Below, piece after piece: positions 1-6,756 of a DNA stretch of 9,864 nt. Position numbers and translations under genes: made by a program. Source of the stretch: Deltaproteobacteria bacterium (GTDB taxonomy: Bacteria > Desulfobacterota > DSM-4660 > Desulfatiglandales > Desulfatiglandaceae); assembly GCA_029932035.1 (NCBI GenBank), contig JAOZQV010000109.1:380-10243 (forward strand). The letters are read 5' to 3'. How positions within the stretch are numbered: the stretch's first letter is position 1; every line of letters starts with the position of its first letter. The notes under the pieces were generated by a model that was not told the DNA's origin, did no database searches, and was given only the letters and a program-made list of their open reading frames with translations.

Positions 1-1
1 C

Positions 2-952
2 CAGACCATCCCTGACAGCAAGGCCTCAAATCAGGAAAAAGGCCTTTTTCGCAGGCTCCGCCAGGGGCTTTCAAAGACAAGGTCCTCTCTGACAGGGAGA
101 TTGGACCGCCTTTTTCTGGGTAAGAAGGAGATCACAGAGGAACTGTTGGATGATTTGGAGGAGATTCTTTTCACCTCGGATATCGGTGTAGCCACAACCC
201 AGGAGTTGATCGATTCTGTTCAGGAAAAGGTGGCCAGAAAGGAGCTTAAAGATCCTGAGAAGCTAAAGACTGCCCTTAAAGAACATATGTTGTCGTTCTT
301 GGACGTTGAGGCAGTGGAGCGCCCCTCCCCCGGCCCGGGAGAACCTATCGTCATAATGGTCATCGGTGTAAACGGCGTTGGAAAAACCACCACCATAGGA
401 AAGGCGGCTAATCGTTTCAGATCAGAGGGGAAAGAGGTCATGTTGGTTGCAGCCGACACCTTCCGGGCCGCTGCGGTGGAGCAGTTGACTATCTGGGGCG
501 AAAGGGTAGGTGCAACAGTCATAAAACAGGATACGGGCTCAGATCCTTCGGCCGTGGCCTTTGACGCCCTGACTGCCGCCGTTGCCAGAAAAGTTGACGT
601 GGTCCTTATCGATACTGCCGGCCGACTTCATACAAAGATCAATCTCATGGAAGAGCTGCAAAAGATCCATCGGGTGATCGGCCAAAAGCTTCCTGGTGCC
701 CCCCACGAGGTCTGGCTAATTTTGGACTCCACTACGGGTCAAAATGCGATTGCACAGGCCAAGACATTTGATGAGAGGTTTGGGATAAGCAGCATTATCC
801 TGACCAAGCTTGACGGGACTGCAAAGGGAGGCATCGTGGTGGGCATTTCCGCGGAACTTGGCATACCGATCAAATTTATCGGCATAGGGGAAAAGATGGA
901 CGACCTCAGACCCTTTAACGCCGCGGATTTTGTGCAGGCTATCTTTGATTAG
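2..952 (+). CDS. ftsY: Signal recognition particle receptor FtsY (5' end missing)
   Basis: FtsY is the SRP-receptor GTPase that docks ribosome-SRP complexes at the inner membrane for co-translational insertion. The frame is open from base 2, so the gene starts outside the window; an in-frame TTG at 101 is not the start, because the residues before it (GLFRRLRQGLSKTRSSLTGR) are a typical FtsY N-domain beginning. About 316 residues are visible. The NG-domain GTPase motifs are intact: P-loop GVNGVGKTT (visible residues about 122-130), DTFRAAAVEQL (about 152-162), DTAGR (about 204-208) and TKLDG (about 268-272), with the family-typical C-terminal GIGEKMDDLRPF. The acidic A domain common in this family would lie outside the window. 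It is the only + strand gene and converges on the catabolic run, its TAG stop being 3 bp from the stop of the ubiX-like gene. Identification is very secure. Confidence 0.97.
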   Translation, partial: QTIPDSKASNQEKGLFRRLRQGLSKTRSSLTGRLDRLFLGKKEITEELLDDLEEILFTSDIGVATTQELIDSVQEKVARKELKDPEKLKTALKEHMLSFLDVEAVERPSPGPGEPIVIMVIGVNGVGKTTTIGKAANRFRSEGKEVMLVAADTFRAAAVEQLTIWGERVGATVIKQDTGSDPSAVAFDALTAAVARKVDVVLIDTAGRLHTKINLMEELQKIHRVIGQKLPGAPHEVWLILDSTTGQNAIAQAKTFDERFGISSIILTKLDGTAKGGIVVGISAELGIPIKFIGIGEKMDDLRPFNAADFVQAIFD

Positions 953-955
953 GAC

Positions 956-1516
956 TCACCCGCCCCAGCGCTTGAAAAGGTTATGCTCAATCTGCAGGTA
1001 ATCAAATATTTTTCCAATGGTTTGGTGAATGATGTCATCGATGGTCTTGGGTTGGTGATAAAAGGAGGGCACAGGGGGAAGGAGATGGGCGCCCATGTCG
1101 GCGGCCATGGTCATCAGCCTGAGATGCCCTTTATGAAGAGGGGTCTCCCTGACCACGAGGACCAGTTTTCTCTTCTCTTTTAGGGTTACGTCCGCGGCTC
1201 TGACAAGGAGGTTGTCGGTATAAGAGTTGGCGATTCCGGAAAGGGTCTTTATGGTGCACGGCGCCACCACCATTCCAGCGGTCAAAAAGGACCCGCTGGC
1301 CAAGGAAGCGCCCACATCTCTGTTGTCGTAGCAATAGTCGGCCATGGCCTTAACATCGGCTGACTTATAGTCAGTTTCGATTTCAATATTTCTCTCCCCT
1401 GACTCGGATATAATCAAGTGTGTTTCGATCCCTTTATCCTTAAGGAAGCCCAGCAATTTCACACCGTAGATTACACCACTTGCTCCTGCAATTCCCACAA
1501 CAATTCGATTGTTCAT
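956..1516 (-). CDS. ubiX: UbiX-type flavin prenyltransferase
   Basis: UbiX joins a dimethylallyl group to reduced FMN, making the prenyl-FMN cofactor needed by UbiD-family (de)carboxylases. The 186-residue length is normal. Visible motifs are the nucleotide-binding GASG (residues 11-14), APCTIKTLSGIA (85-96), R106, K113, the RETPLH signature (R123, E124) and SFYHQP with Y153. Against Pseudomonas UbiX numbering as I remember it, R122, K129, R139, E140 and Y169 all map at a constant offset of 16. At that offset the position of R185, a phosphate-binding arginine, is K169 here. The ATG start has a weak AAGG 6 nt upstream. It is the last gene of the - strand run, so it probably serves the UbiD protein encoded at 5222-6628. 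It could instead be the housekeeping UbiX; the operon position argues for the catabolic role. Confidence 0.93.
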   Translation of the reverse strand: MNNRIVVGIAGASGVIYGVKLLGFLKDKGIETHLIISESGERNIEIETDYKSADVKAMADYCYDNRDVGASLASGSFLTAGMVVAPCTIKTLSGIANSYTDNLLVRAADVTLKEKRKLVLVVRETPLHKGHLRLMTMAADMGAHLLPPVPSFYHQPKTIDDIIHQTIGKIFDYLQIEHNLFKRWGG

Positions 1517-1533
1517 ACAATACCTTATTTTAG

Positions 1534-1598
1534 GGACGCAGATTTTCGCAGATGCACGCAGATCTGAAAGTCGTGGAAAACTGCGTTTATCTGCGTCC
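1534..1598. repeat. CGCAGAT-word inverted repeat in the UPF0261-ubiX spacer
   Basis: The 88-bp spacer is mostly occupied by an imperfect inverted repeat. GGACGCAGAT (1534-1543) is matched by ATCTGCGTCC (1589-1598), and the arms extend to 18 nt (1534-1551 and 1581-1598) with 15 complementary positions. Further CGCAGAT copies sit inside the left half. The transcript could fold, but no T tract marks a terminator. The same word recurs as tandem copies at 2830-2857, on the other side of the UPF0261 gene. Confidence 0.8.
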
Positions 1599-1604
1599 AG
1601 AATA

Positions 1605-2816
1605 TCAGAGGATTTTGACTACTGTCTCAACAACTCCCCTTGCAAACTCTGGGTCCTCCATATTGGCATCAATTTCCAACACTTCAATCCCCGGGTTCAA
1701 ACCGTCTTGCAGTTCCTCAACAAAGACGCGGTCTTCTTCAGGATCGTAGGTGGCATTGCCGGGATAATCAACAGAAGACCATCCCCTCTGCGGTATGAGG
1801 ACCTTGACGGGTCCCTCTGCTCGATTCAGTTTTTCCTTAAAGGCTTTTGCAACCTCTCTTAGCTCATCGGGAGAAAGACGCACCCATGTGCGGAATCTGT
1901 CTAAGTCGTACTTTCTCCGTTCATGATATTCCGGTTTATATTTGGATTTGGCAGGGGTCATGTGGTTGACACTGCAGGTGGATATCACCTGGGCAATTCC
2001 TGCCTTGCCCGCGGATTCCATTCGATTTGGCCCCGCATCTCTCATAAACCCGAAGAGATGTTCCCCAACCCCGCCCGGCGCAAGATCTATGACGCCCTGG
2101 AAAAGACCTTGTGACAGCATCTCTTCCATGGCCCTGTCCCCGATCCCTGCGGCGGAAAAACCGATCACCTGATAGCCTCTCTCTTCAAGAGCAGTCCTCA
2201 CTGCACTGGCGCATTTTTCACAGGGACCTAACATTGTCATTGCGATAGCCTTCCCCTTTTCCGCCCGGGAGGAGGTAATTGATCCCTGGACCATCCCGGC
2301 TAATGCATAGGCGGCCCTGTCAACTACGTTTTTGAGGAGGTCTGAAAGGCCGGATATCTCAACGACCGAATGGAACAGGACGATATCGCCTGTACCGATA
2401 TAGCGGGTAGCAAGTCCAGGAAGGGCAGCGGTGGAAGAGATCATCAGTTTGGGGATGCCAAAGGGAAGCGACCTCATGACCTCTGTGGCCATGAGCGATC
2501 CGGTTGATCCGCCGATGCCGATCACGCCATCCAGTTTCCCTTCAACAAAGTATTCACCGGCAATACGCGACGCTCCCGCGATGGTGATATTGGTGATCCG
2601 CGAGCGTTCTCTTGATGCACGGATCTCCTCGATGCTGCCGCCGCCGGCCTTTGCCACCTTCTCCGGTGTAATATCCGCCCGCGTAGGCCCTTCCCCCCTC
2701 ATGGAGATATCCATCAGTAAGGGTTTTATCCCAAGAGATTCTATTTTATCCCTGAGGTAATAGGTCTCTTCACCCTTTGTATCCAAGGTGGAAATGATGA
2801 GCGCTGTTTTTTCCAT
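1605..2816 (-). CDS. Tm-1-like ATP-binding domain protein (UPF0261 family)
   Basis: A 403-residue member of UPF0261, whose N-terminal half resembles the ATP-binding domain of the plant viral-resistance protein Tm-1. The biochemical function of the bacterial members is not established, to my knowledge. Visible features are the opening ALIISTLDTKGEE, a glycine-rich GIGGSTGS (residues 100-107), the signature TRYIGTGDIVLFHSVVEISG (137-156), and a C-terminal half with AGPNRMESAGKAGI (261-274) and a conserved KVLIPQRGWSSVDYPG segment (338-353). I chose the ATG at 2816, preceded by GGGGA, over an upstream in-frame ATG at 2873, because the extra 19 residues would be encoded largely by the CGCAGATTA repeat array. 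It lies between the CoA ligase and ubiX and is transcribed with them. A role in phenol metabolism, perhaps cofactor- or nucleotide-dependent, is guesswork from position only. Confidence 0.88.
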   Translation of the reverse strand: MEKTALIISTLDTKGEETYYLRDKIESLGIKPLLMDISMRGEGPTRADITPEKVAKAGGGSIEEIRASRERSRITNITIAGASRIAGEYFVEGKLDGVIGIGGSTGSLMATEVMRSLPFGIPKLMISSTAALPGLATRYIGTGDIVLFHSVVEISGLSDLLKNVVDRAAYALAGMVQGSITSSRAEKGKAIAMTMLGPCEKCASAVRTALEERGYQVIGFSAAGIGDRAMEEMLSQGLFQGVIDLAPGGVGEHLFGFMRDAGPNRMESAGKAGIAQVISTCSVNHMTPAKSKYKPEYHERRKYDLDRFRTWVRLSPDELREVAKAFKEKLNRAEGPVKVLIPQRGWSSVDYPGNATYDPEEDRVFVEELQDGLNPGIEVLEIDANMEDPEFARGVVETVVKIL

Positions 2817-2829
2817 TATATTCCCCATC

Positions 2830-2857
2830 CGCAGATTACGCAGATTACCGCAGATTA
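2830..2857. repeat. CGCAGATTA tandem array
   Basis: Three copies of the 9-mer CGCAGATTA lie at 2830-2838, 2839-2847 and 2849-2857, just upstream of the UPF0261 start. They share the CGCAGAT core with the inverted repeat at 1534-1598, so the UPF0261 gene is bracketed by the same word. Confidence 0.85.
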
Positions 2858-2877
2858 TTCTCCCCTCACCCATCCAA

Positions 2878-2907
2878 TATTCAATAGTCAGTATTCAATA
2901 TTCAATT
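2878..2907. repeat. TATTCAATA-type short repeats
   Basis: TATTCAATA occurs at 2878-2886 and 2892-2900, with an overlapping TATTCAATT at 2899-2907. This A+T-rich block fills the spacer between the CGCAGATTA array and the stop codon of the CoA ligase. Function unknown. Confidence 0.75.
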
Positions 2908-2915
2908 ACAAATCC

Positions 2916-4574
2916 CTACCCCTGTTCCGCCTCGACCTTCGCTTTGATATCCTTTTTCAGGGTCTCTTTGTTGACCTTCCCCGAGTCTCCCACGGCAGGG
3001 AATTCATCGACCACTTCAATACGTTCCGGGAGTTTGAACATGGCCAACTCCTTTCCCTTCAGGAATTCCACCATCTCCTCAAAGCTGAAATCCTGGCCAG
3101 ACTTTGGGATGACATAGGCGCAGCATCTTTCCCCCATTTCCCTGTCAGGATAGCCCACAATAGCCACGGAGGCCACCTTGGGATGTTCATTGAGCAGACC
3201 CTCTACCTCCGCCGGGTAGATATTCTGGCCGCCCCGGATAATCATGTCCTTTGAACGCCCTAAGATCCAGAGACACTCCTGGTCAAATTTGACAATATCA
3301 CCGGTAGAAGTCCAGCCTTCAGGACTAAATACGGTGGAGGTAAGTTCTTCATCCCTGTAATAGCCTGCCGGCGCATGGGGTCCCCTGAAAAATAGAATCC
3401 CTGGTTCTCCATCAGGGACCTGATTCTTTTCCTCTTCATCCATGAGCCGTACCTTGTTTCCGGGCAGCATCCTGCCCACTGTCCTGCGACGCAGATCCTT
3501 TGGGTCCTCGACACGGCACCCGGAGACAGATCCCATATCCTGTGTTCCAAGGTCACTGGTAATGGCGGCTCCAAACGCCTCTTCAGCCTCTTCAGCCACC
3601 TGGGGGGAAAGATATCCGCCGGCTGAGCGGATAAAGCGAAGCGAACTGAGGTCGTATTTGGCGGTGTCTGCCTCTAACATCCTGACTAAGTGTGTGGGCA
3701 CCACGCCGATGGCGGTGGCCTTTTCCTTTTCAATCAGGGCCAGGGCCCCATCCGGACTGAACTCCTCTAACATGACCGTTTTGGCTCCGGCTATGGGAGC
3801 GGCAAAATAGGTGAGTGTCCCGGCGGCCCCGCCGGCATGGGGGGCAATCGCCATGGTGATATCATCCTTGTTCAATCCCCAGATATCGACCCTCCCTTTG
3901 GATGTGCAAACGCGTGGGGCACAGGGCCACTCCACCAATTTGGGCAGACCGGTTGTCCCGCTGGTTGTGGTCAGCAGCGCCACATTCCGGATGGGGTCCA
4001 ATTTTCTTTCGGCAAGGACCGACTCATCCACCGGCTTTTCCGCCCGCTCCTGGGCCAATTTGGTGAGTGAATATGTCCCCTCAGGGGCTGATTCAGGCAC
4101 CTCATCGTCAAAAAGGAAAATATGTTTGAGATGCGGGAATCTCTTTTGAAGCCCCTTATACATTTTTAGATAGTCAAATTTGCGATAAACATTTGGAATA
4201 ATAACCGCAGTGGCTTCAGTCCTCTCTACCATATATTCCAGTTCCTTCTGGCGCAGATACGGATAAACCGTCAGGGATATGAGCCCCGCCCTTTCACAGG
4301 CGATCCTGGCCAAAAACCCATAGACGCTATTGGGAGACTGAATAATGACGCGGGCAAACTTGGGGATCCCCATTTCCACCCATGAAATCGCCATGGCATC
4401 CACAAGGCGTTTGGCCTCGGCCCATGTGACCCTGTATTTGGAGTCTACCAGGGCCTCTCTGTCACCGTATTCCTTAGCGTTCCTGTCGTAGAAGTCATAA
4501 AAGGTCTCATTTGTCCAGTACCCGTCCTTCAAAAACTCATTTACCATATCTTCTTTGTAACGAATCGGTTTCAC
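2916..4574 (-). CDS. AMP-forming acyl/aryl-CoA synthetase, candidate 4-hydroxybenzoate-CoA ligase
   Basis: An ANL-superfamily enzyme of 552 residues that would activate a carboxylic acid through an acyl-AMP to a CoA thioester. All core motifs are present: the P-loop-like TTTSGTTGLPK (202-212), LGTQD (342-346) at the usual YGxTE position, STGD (423-426), the hinge region GRSKDMIIRGGQNIYPAEVE (439-458), and SGK with the probable catalytic K533. The N-terminal region (GYWTNETFYDFYDRNAKEYGDREAL) recalls the 2,3-dihydroxybenzoate-AMP ligase and cyclohexanecarboxylate-CoA ligase branch. The start is GTG at 4574, with GGGAGG 6 nt upstream (4581-4586). In the operon it follows the UbiD-type carboxylase and the receiver gene, which suggests that its substrate is the carboxylation product. 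The family is certain; the aromatic substrate is inferred from context. Confidence 0.9.
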   Translation of the reverse strand: MKPIRYKEDMVNEFLKDGYWTNETFYDFYDRNAKEYGDREALVDSKYRVTWAEAKRLVDAMAISWVEMGIPKFARVIIQSPNSVYGFLARIACERAGLISLTVYPYLRQKELEYMVERTEATAVIIPNVYRKFDYLKMYKGLQKRFPHLKHIFLFDDEVPESAPEGTYSLTKLAQERAEKPVDESVLAERKLDPIRNVALLTTTSGTTGLPKLVEWPCAPRVCTSKGRVDIWGLNKDDITMAIAPHAGGAAGTLTYFAAPIAGAKTVMLEEFSPDGALALIEKEKATAIGVVPTHLVRMLEADTAKYDLSSLRFIRSAGGYLSPQVAEEAEEAFGAAITSDLGTQDMGSVSGCRVEDPKDLRRRTVGRMLPGNKVRLMDEEEKNQVPDGEPGILFFRGPHAPAGYYRDEELTSTVFSPEGWTSTGDIVKFDQECLWILGRSKDMIIRGGQNIYPAEVEGLLNEHPKVASVAIVGYPDREMGERCCAYVIPKSGQDFSFEEMVEFLKGKELAMFKLPERIEVVDEFPAVGDSGKVNKETLKKDIKAKVEAEQG

Positions 4575-4580
4575 TTCAAG

Positions 4581-4586
4581 CCTCCC
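4581..4586 (-). promoter_or_regulatory. Ribosome binding site deciding the GTG start of the CoA ligase
   Basis: GGGAGG on the - strand, followed by a 6-nt spacer (CTTGAA) and GTG. It supports the non-ATG start of the ligase. Confidence 0.75.
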
Positions 4587-4592
4587 GTTGTT

Positions 4593-4616
4593 ATTGACGA
4601 TTTATAATTGACGATT
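4593..4616. repeat. ATTGACGATT direct repeat
   Basis: ATTGACGATT occurs at 4593-4602 and again at 4607-4616, a 14-nt period, in the spacer upstream of the CoA ligase. A further GATTGACA follows. Function unknown. Confidence 0.75.
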
Positions 4617-4668
4617 GACAGTCTCGTCTTTTTAAGACTCACTGCGACGTTATATCTTTTGTTTTCAA

Positions 4669-4692
4669 CTTTGCGCCTTTGCGTCTTTGCGT
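4669..4692. repeat. CTTTGCGT tandem octamers
   Basis: Three adjacent 8-nt units (CTTTGCGC, CTTTGCGT, CTTTGCGT) lie 14 bp from the stop of the receiver gene. This is a second, unrelated word in the same 132-bp spacer as the ATTGACGATT repeat. Confidence 0.85.
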
Positions 4693-4706
4693 GAGACCTT
4701 ATCCAA

Positions 4707-5219
4707 TTACTTCCCTGTTCGCGCCTTGATGCCGGACCTGAATTTCTCCCAAAAGTCCTTATCAGTATCCTGCCAGGCAGCGCCCCATCTCTTTTCAAAA
4801 TAGGAGGTCGGTAATCTATCCTGCCAGGGACCCCAGGGATTCTTCCCCGTCTCCTTTGCCTTCAGGATATCACCGAGGAAAGTGGTAATATTTGTTATTT
4901 CCTCTTTGGGCAGGTAAGAAGCGGCCCCCTCTTTGATAGACCTCACGAGATTGTCCGGGGTAAATGCATGCGCTGTGAGCATGACTGCCGTTATCTTCTT
5001 CCGGTTGGCGATTTCCAACAGGCCATAGCCGTTAACGCCCATAATATCTAAGATTGCTACGTCAAAATCCTTAGATTCCAACAGCTCCTTGGCCTCATCA
5101 AACGTGGAAGCCCTCGCAACATCACACATCTCCAACAACTCTTCCAATATGTCCAAAATATCAGATTCGTCGTCTACAATTAGAATCCTCTTCCCATCTA
5201 ACAGAGTGCTGTCTGACAT
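4707..5219 (-). CDS. Receiver-domain (response regulator) protein with Trp-rich C-terminal tail
   Basis: A 170-residue protein with one CheY-like receiver domain (about residues 9-120). The acidic pair D16-D17, phosphoacceptor D58 (ILDIMG), T82 (LTAHA) and K105 (YLPKEE) are all present, so phosphorylation looks possible. The tail of about 50 residues holds five tryptophans (W129, W132, W145, W149, W157) and aromatic and charged residues. I recognise no helix-turn-helix, GGDEF, EAL or other output domain in it. The ATG lies 2 nt after the UbiD stop (TAG-TT-ATG), so translation is probably coupled; an in-frame upstream GTG at 5243 would overlap ubiD and is less likely. No histidine kinase gene is in the window. 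Being embedded in the catabolic run suggests an accessory or regulatory role in the pathway. The receiver domain is certain; the role is unknown. Confidence 0.92.
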   Translation of the reverse strand: MSDSTLLDGKRILIVDDESDILDILEELLEMCDVARASTFDEAKELLESKDFDVAILDIMGVNGYGLLEIANRKKITAVMLTAHAFTPDNLVRSIKEGAASYLPKEEITNITTFLGDILKAKETGKNPWGPWQDRLPTSYFEKRWGAAWQDTDKDFWEKFRSGIKARTGK

Positions 5220-5221
5220 AA

Positions 5222-6628
5222 CTAAAACCCCAATTCCGACCACCTGGCCTTGACCTTTTCCACCACTTCCGGATCAAGCTCGATGGGTATCGGTTTTTCT
5301 TCCCAGTCATAAGGTATCGTGGCATCCAACAGAAGCCTGCCTGTGATCCACCTGGCATCGATAGGCAGGGAAGGATCCAGAGGTGTGGACCGACCGCGCT
5401 TGATAACCTGGGAACGATTCGGCTGAAACCGGAAGGCCAAGGCATACATAACCCTTGGGATATCCCATGGATCGATGTCCTCATCCACGACAATGACCGT
5501 TTTGAGGCCATAGGCGCCCATCTCCGTTGATATGGCTGCCGTCAACACCTGATCGGCATGACCCGGATACATCTGCTTAATGGAGATAATGGCCAGAAAC
5601 CTGCCGGACCCTTCAGGCGGGCAGTAGACCGCCTTCAACCCGGGTATTTTCATGGCCAGCAACTGCTGCCACAGGGTGGCTCCGTAGGAGAGGGCCATGG
5701 TCATATGGGTATCGGTTACGGCCCGGCCCACGGTGGTCCCCCACATAATGGGATTATCCCTATGTGTGATGCATTTGACATCGATAAAATTTCTGGGATC
5801 GGTCCCCACCCCGGAATAATAGCCGGTGTACTCACCAAAAGGGCCTTCTTCCATAAATTTTTCCGCATCCACCTCCCCTTCAATCACGATCTCCGCGTGG
5901 GCCGGGATGGGCAGATCCACGGTTTCTCCCTGAACCACTTCAACGGGTTCACCGCGTAAGGCCCCGGCTACATCATACTCCGACGTAAATGCCGAAACAC
6001 GGGCAGCCCCGAGGATAAAGAGCAGGGGGTCGCATCCGATAATCGAAGCCACCGGCATAGGTTTCCCCATGGCCTGGTATTTTTTCAGCATGATGTCGGC
6101 GTGTTTCCCCTTGATGAACTGGGTCCCCATCTTGTCTTTCCCGAGAAGCTGGCTGCGGTAAGTCCCCAAGTTGACCCAGCCGGTCTCGGGGTCTTTAGTG
6201 ATGATGAAATGAGCGGTTCCGATATACCGTCCACCGTCTAAGGGATACCATTGGGGCACGGGGAACTTGTAAAGATCGATATCGTCACCCTTCAGGATGT
6301 TTTCCTTGCACGGTGCATCGGCCTTGTCCACCATCTTGGGCGGCGTCAGGTTTTCCCCTAACTCGGCCCATGCTTTGTAGAGATCCACAAGGGTTGAATC
6401 GAGGGGCTGCCCAATGATCAAGGCCAGCCGTTGCGTTGTGGTGCATACACTGGTGATTACCGGTGTTGCATAATCTTTCACGTTTTCAAAAAGAAGCGCC
6501 GGACCGCTCTGCTCTTCATTGAGTTTGGCGATATGCGACAGCTCTAAGTTCCAGTCTACTTCCGCGGTGATCCGTTTGCAAAGTCCCTCTTTTTCACCTG
6601 CGGCAATAAAATCCCTCATGCTTTTCAT
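5222..6628 (-). CDS. UbiD-family (de)carboxylase, candidate phenylphosphate carboxylase subunit
   Basis: A 468-residue UbiD-family protein, normal length for the PpcA/PpcB-like and other catabolic branches. These enzymes use prenyl-FMN to add or remove an aromatic carboxyl group. The expected active-site set is visible: R158 in NLGTYR, and E261 and E266 in EEGPFGEYTGYYS, matching the E-R-E triad. Metal/cofactor ligands N153 (VNLGTYR), H176 (KGKHADIM) and E217 (FTSEYD) are also in place. ATG at 6628 has a strong GGGAGGT 10 nt upstream. With a Pps-like gene pair upstream and a CoA ligase downstream, the likely reaction is carboxylation of phenylphosphate to 4-hydroxybenzoate. In Thauera the enzyme has two UbiD-like subunits plus two small ones; here one UbiD gene stands alone in the window. 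Family certain; substrate inferred. Confidence 0.93.
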   Translation of the reverse strand: MKSMRDFIAAGEKEGLCKRITAEVDWNLELSHIAKLNEEQSGPALLFENVKDYATPVITSVCTTTQRLALIIGQPLDSTLVDLYKAWAELGENLTPPKMVDKADAPCKENILKGDDIDLYKFPVPQWYPLDGGRYIGTAHFIITKDPETGWVNLGTYRSQLLGKDKMGTQFIKGKHADIMLKKYQAMGKPMPVASIIGCDPLLFILGAARVSAFTSEYDVAGALRGEPVEVVQGETVDLPIPAHAEIVIEGEVDAEKFMEEGPFGEYTGYYSGVGTDPRNFIDVKCITHRDNPIMWGTTVGRAVTDTHMTMALSYGATLWQQLLAMKIPGLKAVYCPPEGSGRFLAIISIKQMYPGHADQVLTAAISTEMGAYGLKTVIVVDEDIDPWDIPRVMYALAFRFQPNRSQVIKRGRSTPLDPSLPIDARWITGRLLLDATIPYDWEEKPIPIELDPEVVEKVKARWSELGF

Positions 6629-6638
6629 AAAAAATATT

Positions 6639-6645
6639 ACCTCCC
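6639..6645 (-). promoter_or_regulatory. Ribosome binding site of the UbiD-family gene
   Basis: GGGAGGT on the - strand, 10 nt before the ATG at 6628. It favours this ATG over a second in-frame ATG three codons later, which would have a 19-nt spacing. Confidence 0.75.
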
Positions 6646-6684
6646 TTATTTTAAGATCTTGTTAATTAGTTTTGGCTTCATACT

Positions 6685-6752
6685 CATAATCGTACTCTTA
6701 ATCATAATCGTTTTGAGTAAGATTACGATTATGATTAAGATTATGAAATAGG
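6685..6752. repeat. AATCATAATC inverted repeat between the ppsB-like gene and ubiD
   Basis: A perfect 16-bp inverted repeat: TCTTAATCATAATCGT (6696-6711) pairs with ACGATTATGATTAAGA (6725-6740) around a 13-nt loop. CATAATC (6685-6691) and GATTATG (6739-6745) add imperfect outer symmetry. It begins 4 nt after the ppsB-like stop codon on the - strand. Two of its strings, ACTCTTAATCATAATCGT (6694-6711) and TAAGATTATGAAATAGG (6736-6752), recur exactly at 7967-7984 and 7991-8007. It is too A+T-rich and lacks a suitable T tract to be called an intrinsic terminator. Confidence 0.85.
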
Positions 6753-6756
6753 GAAC

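Noticed and set aside
101..952. TTG at 101 as the start of ftsY
   Set aside because: The frame is open to base 2 and the residues upstream match the FtsY N-domain, so the gene begins outside the window.
1534..2857. CRISPR-like array from the repeated CGCAGAT word
   Set aside because: The units are 7-9 nt, irregular or directly tandem, without spacers of uniform length and without cas genes.
2817..2873. N-terminal extension of the UPF0261 protein to the ATG at 2873
   Set aside because: The extra 19 residues are mostly encoded by the CGCAGATTA repeat, and the family's conserved sequence starts right after the ATG at 2816, which has its own G-rich ribosome site.
5558..5959. 133-codon open frame on the + strand opposite ubiD
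   Set aside because: It is antisense to the UbiD active-site region, with no family resemblance.
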